Assembly (NCBI GenBank): GCA_029268305.1
Contig: JAJUGE010000033.1
Coordinates: 1 to 33,045, forward strand
Direction of reading: 5' to 3'
DNA from: Alphaproteobacteria bacterium
Lineage (GTDB): Bacteria > Pseudomonadota > Alphaproteobacteria > JAJUGE01
Length of the DNA: 33,045 nucleotides
This document shows positions 31,805-33,045 of the stretch, one piece after another (position 1 is the stretch's first letter; every line of letters begins with the position of its first letter). A program made the translations under genes and the position numbers. The notes below the pieces were generated by a model, which was given only the letters and a program-made list of their open reading frames with translations, was not told where the DNA came from and did no database searches.

Positions 31805-32644
31805 ATGGGCGATCAGAAGGTCACCGTCAGTCGCGTCGCGGGCGCGCTCGGGGCCGAAATCGGCGGCGTCGATCTGTCCCAGCCGCTCGACGACGGGACC
31901 GTCGCGCAGATCCGGCAGGCGCTGCTCGACCACCTCGTCATATTTTTCCGCGATCAGGACCTGACGCCGGCCCAGTTTCTCGAGTTCGCCCGGCGTTTCG
32001 GCAAGCCGGTCGAGTATCCCTTCGTCAGGGGCATCGAGGGCTTCTCCGAGATCATCGAGGTCGCCAAGCTGGAGCACGAGACGATCAATTTCGGCGGCGT
32101 CTGGCATTCCGATACCACCTATCTCGAAGAGCCTCCCATGGGCTCGATGCTGCTGGCGCGCGAGATCCCGCCTTATGGCGGCGACACCCTGTTCGCCAAT
32201 CAGTATCTCGCCTACGAAACGCTTTCCGACGGGATGAAGCGCATTCTCGAGGGTCTCGTCGGGATCAGCAGCTCCGCGAAGGCCGACGTGACCCGCACGC
32301 GCGAAGACCGGATCAAGAGCAGCGCGAAGGAGGACGCGAAGAAGAGCTATATCGCCGAGCATCCGGCGGTCCGCACCCATCCCGAGACCGGGCGCAAGGC
32401 GCTGTTCGTCAACACCGCGCACACGATCGGCTTCAAGGGCCTTACCGAGGAGGAGAGCGCGCCGATCCTGGAGTATCTCTTCCGCCATCAGGTGCGGCCG
32501 GAGTTCACCTGCCGGTTCGTCTGGCAGCCGAACTCGATCGCGTTCTGGGACAATCGCTGCGCCCAGCACAACCCGATCAACGACTATCACGGCTTCCGGC
32601 GCATCATGCACCGGATCACGCTGGCCGGCGACCGGCCGCGCTAG
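31805..32644 (+). CDS. TauD/TfdA family 2-oxoglutarate-dependent dioxygenase
   Basis: A non-haem Fe(II), 2-oxoglutarate-dependent dioxygenase of 279 residues. GGGAGGA precedes ATG 31805 by a few bases. The iron ligands are His101 and Asp103 (VWHSDTTY) and the distal His255 (WDNRCAQHNP); Arg266 should bind 2-oxoglutarate. LGAEIGGVDLSQPL at the N-terminus is also typical. Relatives degrade taurine, alkyl sulfates, 2,4-D or similar compounds, so the substrate cannot be assigned. The convergent IclR-type gene 11 bases downstream could be its regulator. Confidence 0.93.
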   Translation: MGDQKVTVSRVAGALGAEIGGVDLSQPLDDGTVAQIRQALLDHLVIFFRDQDLTPAQFLEFARRFGKPVEYPFVRGIEGFSEIIEVAKLEHETINFGGVWHSDTTYLEEPPMGSMLLAREIPPYGGDTLFANQYLAYETLSDGMKRILEGLVGISSSAKADVTRTREDRIKSSAKEDAKKSYIAEHPAVRTHPETGRKALFVNTAHTIGFKGLTEEESAPILEYLFRHQVRPEFTCRFVWQPNSIAFWDNRCAQHNPINDYHGFRRIMHRITLAGDRPR

Positions 32645-32655
32645 CGGCTGCTGGC

Positions 32656-33045
32656 TCAAATGCGAGCGACGATCGCCTTCAACTCTTCCGCGATGCGCTC
32701 TGGGCCGAGACGGCGGATCTGTGCGATCACGCCGATCGCAACGAGCCCATGCGTCATCATCCCTGTCCGATCCAGGACCGGCACGCCGAGGATCGAGACC
32801 CCTTCGATATAGTCGCCCTCGTCGAGACTGAAGCCCTTCTCGGCCGTCTCGGCGACCTCTCGCCGCCACCTCTCCAGTGTCGGCGCGCGATGCCAGCGCA
32901 ATCGTGCGAACCGCCGCTCCAGCTCCTCCACGGGATGATCGCCGAAGGCGGCGAAGCACCGACCGGTCGCGCTGATCAGGGCCGGGAAGCGGCTGCCGAG
33001 ATCGACGTGCAGCCTCAGCCCGAGATCGGCATGCGAGATCGCGAC
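32656..33045 (-). CDS. IclR family transcriptional regulator, C-terminal part (start outside window)
   Basis: An open frame continuous with the right edge gives the last 129 residues of an IclR-type regulator. Visible text belongs to the effector-binding domain: HVDLGSRFPALISATGRCFAAFG, then ETAEKGFSLDEGDYIEGVSILGVPVLDRTG and GLVAIGVIAQIRRL near the end. The DNA-binding winged helix would lie beyond the window. It faces the TauD-type dioxygenase, and catabolic genes are frequent IclR targets, so local control is plausible but not shown. Confidence 0.88.
   Translation of the reverse strand, partial: VAISHADLGLRLHVDLGSRFPALISATGRCFAAFGDHPVEELERRFARLRWHRAPTLERWRREVAETAEKGFSLDEGDYIEGVSILGVPVLDRTGMMTHGLVAIGVIAQIRRLGPERIAEELKAIVARI

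Noticed and set aside
1-33045. tRNA, rRNA, CRISPR, toxin-antitoxin, phage or transposon content
   Set aside because: Scanning for T-arm-like motifs, regular repeats, transposase or integrase motifs and paired small genes gave nothing convincing.

Overview
The window is G+C-rich chromosomal DNA with strong G/C bias at third codon positions, many GTG/TTG starts and tightly packed genes. The ubiK-ybjN-proC block facing lgt-midA-pgeF, the grxC-nitrilase-DUF1178 run, and an RpoH-type sigma factor beside a TetR/COQ9-like regulator all suggest an alphaproteobacterium, probably Rhodospirillales-like. This placement rests on gene content; there is no rRNA in the window and I cannot name a species. I saw no tRNA, rRNA, CRISPR array, insertion sequence, integrase or phage gene. 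A gene is cut by each edge: a methyltransferase on the left and an IclR-type regulator on the right.

Left third (1-13.2 kb): uptake and catabolism. A methyltransferase and an alpha/beta hydrolase (minus strand) lie divergent to a complete five-gene family-5 (Dpp/Opp-type) ABC importer, in the order binding protein, two permeases, two ATPases. Two divergent crotonase-fold genes follow. One is MenB/BadI-like; the other lacks the hydratase glutamates and looks more like an enoyl-CoA isomerase. After a hairpin-rich gap that ends in a textbook intrinsic terminator come a CinA/PncC-type gene (minus) and then an operon of a tiny AtzG/GatC-like protein, an amidase and a molybdopterin-binding MoeA-like protein.

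Middle (13.1-18.5 kb): a five-gene minus-strand cassette made only of glycan or small-molecule modifying enzymes (FkbM methyltransferase, GT2, SAM methyltransferase, GT4, GT2). All four junctions are 4-base stop/start overlaps, so it is one translationally coupled unit. No polymerase, flippase or sugar-nucleotide gene accompanies it.

Right half (18.6-33 kb): mostly housekeeping. It holds PEP synthase; a TetR-type regulator divergent from a sigma-32-like factor; a VOC protein; proC, ybjN and ubiK; then lgt, a MidA/NDUFAF7-type methyltransferase and pgeF. Two lipoproteins follow, the second with a papain/transglutaminase-like Cys-His-Asp pattern. The window ends with grxC, a Nit-type amidase, DUF1178, a TauD-type dioxygenase and the IclR fragment.

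No obvious defence or mobile system is present. The points most worth a second look are the structured region at 9.57-9.88 kb, the Cys-His-Asp lipoprotein, the overlapping glycan cassette, the amidase/MPT-binding operon and the extra sigma-32-like factor.
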